Assembly (NCBI GenBank): GCA_022703405.1
Contig: JAKLDT010000012.1
Coordinates: 1-34,151 of the forward strand
Direction of reading: 5' to 3'
DNA length: 34,151 bases
DNA from: Bacteroidota bacterium
GTDB taxonomy: Bacteria > Bacteroidota > Bacteroidia > Bacteroidales > VadinHA17
This document shows, in pieces, positions 32,143 through 34,151 of the stretch. Positions within the stretch are counted from its first letter, which is position 1. Each line of letters opens with the position of its first letter. The position numbers and the translations under genes are program-made. The notes below the pieces were generated by a model, which saw only the letters and a program-made list of their open reading frames with translations, ran no database searches and was not told the DNA's origin.

Positions 32143-34151
32143 ATGCTTAGGAACTTCTTCCTGATTGCACTCCGCAATATCACAAAAAGGCCGGGTTTCA
32201 CACTTATAAATATTACAGGACTGGCAGTAGGTCTTGCCTCTTCCATGCTGCTTCTGATGTGGGTTATGGACGAACTTGGCTATGAGCGCTTCAATTCCAG
32301 GGCTGACAGGATTTACAGGATTGAAGAAGACCAGTTCTATTCCGGTCAGAAATACCATGTTTCAGTTACACCTTTCCCTTCCGGCCCGGAATGGAAGGAG
32401 AAGATTCCGGAGATAGAAGAGCAGGTCAGGATCTTTCCATGGATGCCAAGGATGCTGTTCCGGAATGGTGAAAAAGTTTCCTATGAAACATCTGTTATAG
32501 CAGCAGATTCAACCCTTCTTAAAATATTCTCATTTGATCTCCTTGAGGGTGACTCCGGTTCTTTGCTCAATGATCCTCATTCAATTCTGCTTACTCAGAA
32601 ACTTGCTGCAAAATATTTTGGGAAGGAGAGTCCTGTCGGGAAACCAATTCTTGTTGAGAATAAGTATCAGTTTACTGTAACGGGTGTCTTAAGGGATCTT
32701 CCGGGTAACACTCTGTTCACTTTCAATGCTGTTATGCCCTTCTCCTTTTTAAAAGAAACAGGGATGTATGATGATCACTGGGGGAGCAATTCAATATATA
32801 CCTTTATGCTTATGTCAGAAGGATTTAATTCAGCAGAAGTAAATAAAAAGCTGACTGACGTAGTTCTTGAGCACGAACCTGAAACTCAGACAAAATACAG
32901 TGTCTTCCCCCTTGTAGATATTCATCTGTATGGACAGTTTGGATATACAGAAACAAAAGGACTGTTAATTATCGTGATAATTTTTTCACTTATTGCAGTA
33001 TTCCTTTTGCTGATTGCCTGCATAAACTTTATTAATCTGGCTACGGCACGGGCAGCTTCGCGTGGCAAGGAGATAGGTATAAAAAAAGTATCAGGTTCCG
33101 ATAAAAGATCTCTTGTTTACCAGTTCATGATGGAGTCTATGCTTCAGGTAGCTGCAGCAATGGTAATAGCTTTTATACTTATAGGACTGTCACTTGGACT
33201 CTTCAATAATATTTCAGGCAAGCTCTTTGTATTTTCTGACCTCCTGACAGCAAGGTTTTTGCTGGCTTTCCTTTCAGCTGGTCTCGTAGCAGGTTTTGTA
33301 TCAGGTGTCTATCCTTCATTTTACATGTCAGCGATAAACCCGGTAAAGGTTCTGAAAGGCGAGACCCTCTCAGGAAGGGGAAACGGAAGACTGAGACAGG
33401 TTCTTGTTGTTGTTCAGTTTACACTTTCAATACTGATAGCACTTTCAGCTGTGTTCATGTACAGGCAGCTTGCATTCATGCAGGAAAAGGACCTTGGATT
33501 TGACAAGAATAACCTGATTGCCATTCAGATGGGAGGAGACATTAAGTCAAAATATTATTCACTTAAAAAAGAACTTGAAAAAGATGTTCTTATACAGGGA
33601 GTTACAGCTGCGCTGTGGAATCCTGTCAGGATTGGAAGCAACTCAGGTGGCGCCAGCTGGCCCGGGAAAGATCCTGATAAACACGTTCTTATCGGGACAA
33701 ACGGAGTTGATTATGATTATATCTCCACCCTGAAAATGGAGCTTGTGTCAGGAAGGGATTTTTCAAGAGAATTTCCTTCGGATTTTGCACGGGATACAAC
33801 TGGTAATTTTCTTATAAATGAAGAAGTTGTCAGGCTAATGGATGTTGGTGATCCAATCGGGAAGAGCTTCAGTTTTATGGGAATAAGCGGGACAATAATC
33901 GGCGTTATGAAAAACTTCCACTTCAAGGGAGCTGATCAGCCTATAGAGCCGGTGGCCTTTCTTCTTGCTGATACAAGCTACCTCAGTCAGATACTTATCA
34001 GACTCACTCCTGGCAATGTGCCAGGTTCACTTAAAGCAGTTGAAAAAGTGTGGAAAGAGGTTCTTCCGGAATATCCCCTCGATTATTCTTTTATAGATCA
34101 GGATTACAGTTATCATTTCAGAACAGTAAACAGGGTAACGAAATTGCTCGG
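32143..34151 (+). CDS. FtsX/MacB-type ABC transporter permease (3' partial)
   Basis: The frame is open from 32143 to the window end, about 669 codons, and typical members are near 800 residues. The ATG at 32143 gives the usual N-terminus MLRNFFLIALRNITKRPGF; in-frame ATGs at 32119 and 32122 are alternatives. The protein begins with a membrane helix (LINITGLAVGLASSMLLLMWV), then a periplasmic MacB-like domain (about 45-270), then helices near 275-298, 333-355, 370-393 and 420-440. RASRGKEIGIKKVSG (about 303-317) is the FtsX signature loop. A second periplasmic domain follows, cut at the edge. These permeases work with a MacB/LolD-type ATPase to move lipoproteins, peptides or drugs, or to signal; no ATPase gene is in the window. 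Confidence 0.9.
   Translation, partial: MLRNFFLIALRNITKRPGFTLINITGLAVGLASSMLLLMWVMDELGYERFNSRADRIYRIEEDQFYSGQKYHVSVTPFPSGPEWKEKIPEIEEQVRIFPWMPRMLFRNGEKVSYETSVIAADSTLLKIFSFDLLEGDSGSLLNDPHSILLTQKLAAKYFGKESPVGKPILVENKYQFTVTGVLRDLPGNTLFTFNAVMPFSFLKETGMYDDHWGSNSIYTFMLMSEGFNSAEVNKKLTDVVLEHEPETQTKYSVFPLVDIHLYGQFGYTETKGLLIIVIIFSLIAVFLLLIACINFINLATARAASRGKEIGIKKVSGSDKRSLVYQFMMESMLQVAAAMVIAFILIGLSLGLFNNISGKLFVFSDLLTARFLLAFLSAGLVAGFVSGVYPSFYMSAINPVKVLKGETLSGRGNGRLRQVLVVVQFTLSILIALSAVFMYRQLAFMQEKDLGFDKNNLIAIQMGGDIKSKYYSLKKELEKDVLIQGVTAALWNPVRIGSNSGGASWPGKDPDKHVLIGTNGVDYDYISTLKMELVSGRDFSREFPSDFARDTTGNFLINEEVVRLMDVGDPIGKSFSFMGISGTIIGVMKNFHFKGADQPIEPVAFLLADTSYLSQILIRLTPGNVPGSLKAVEKVWKEVLPEYPLDYSFIDQDYSYHFRTVNRVTKLL

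Noticed and set aside
32020..32358. 112-residue minus-strand open frame
   Set aside because: It overlaps the ABC permease start on the other strand and has no family features; the permease frame is well supported.

Overview
The window looks like chromosomal DNA of a Bacteroidota bacterium, most likely in or near Bacteroidales/Marinilabiliales; the order is an inference. Evidence: FtsX-type ABC permease of the Bacteroidota kind, A/T-rich start leaders with almost no Shine-Dalgarno sequences, many Tat-signal (SRREFI-type) Gfo/Idh/MocA proteins, Bacteroidota-type sugar MFS, GH95 and sialate-O-acetylesterase proteins, and TAnnTTTG-like boxes. No rRNA, tRNA, CRISPR array, integrase or transposase was seen. 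Genes are dense, no gap exceeds about 260 bp, and all genes but one (19284-20696) are on the + strand.

Region A (1-11917) is one long co-directional block. It holds the tail of a DegT aminotransferase, a complete cytoplasmic DegT aminotransferase, a Tat-signal isochorismatase-like hydrolase, an exported nucleoside hydrolase, two tandem exported neutral-ceramidase-like proteins, a second DegT aminotransferase that carries a Tat signal, a beta-propeller lipoprotein, an exported M55 (DppA-type) D-aminopeptidase-like protein, and a polytopic protein joining a DoxX membrane domain to a barrel-like domain through an internal twin-arginine segment. Amide/N-glycoside hydrolysis and transamination recur here, mostly outside the cytoplasm.

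Region B (12023-29275) is a sugar-utilisation region: an exported alpha/beta hydrolase with a TTG start, a GH95 (alpha-fucosidase family) lipoprotein, nagA and nagB in a 4-bp-spaced pair, six Gfo/Idh/MocA oxidoreductases all with twin-arginine signals, an FHS-family sugar MFS permease, and an SGNH sialate-O-acetylesterase-type protein. A coherent reading is removal of O-acetyl and fucosyl-type groups outside the cytoplasm, uptake of the released sugars by the MFS permease, and entry of amino sugars into glycolysis through NagA/NagB. The exported oxidoreductases would act on sugars before uptake. No SusC/SusD pair or sugar-responsive regulator is present.

Region C (29356-34151) is an outer-membrane-type gene pair (a duplicated beta-barrel protein and a lipoprotein with an Ig-like domain and Asp-box propeller repeats), followed by the start of an FtsX/MacB-type ABC permease that runs off the window.

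Intergenic gaps contain three kinds of repeats: G/C-rich double-hairpin elements with GACCTC...GAGGYC ends (one extended by a 31-bp tandem array), CACAAAG-type elements, and a 14-copy heptamer ACTTCRG array. The strongest candidates for new biology are the Tat-exported PLP aminotransferase next to Tat-exported sugar oxidoreductases, and the DoxX/internal-Tat/barrel fusion.
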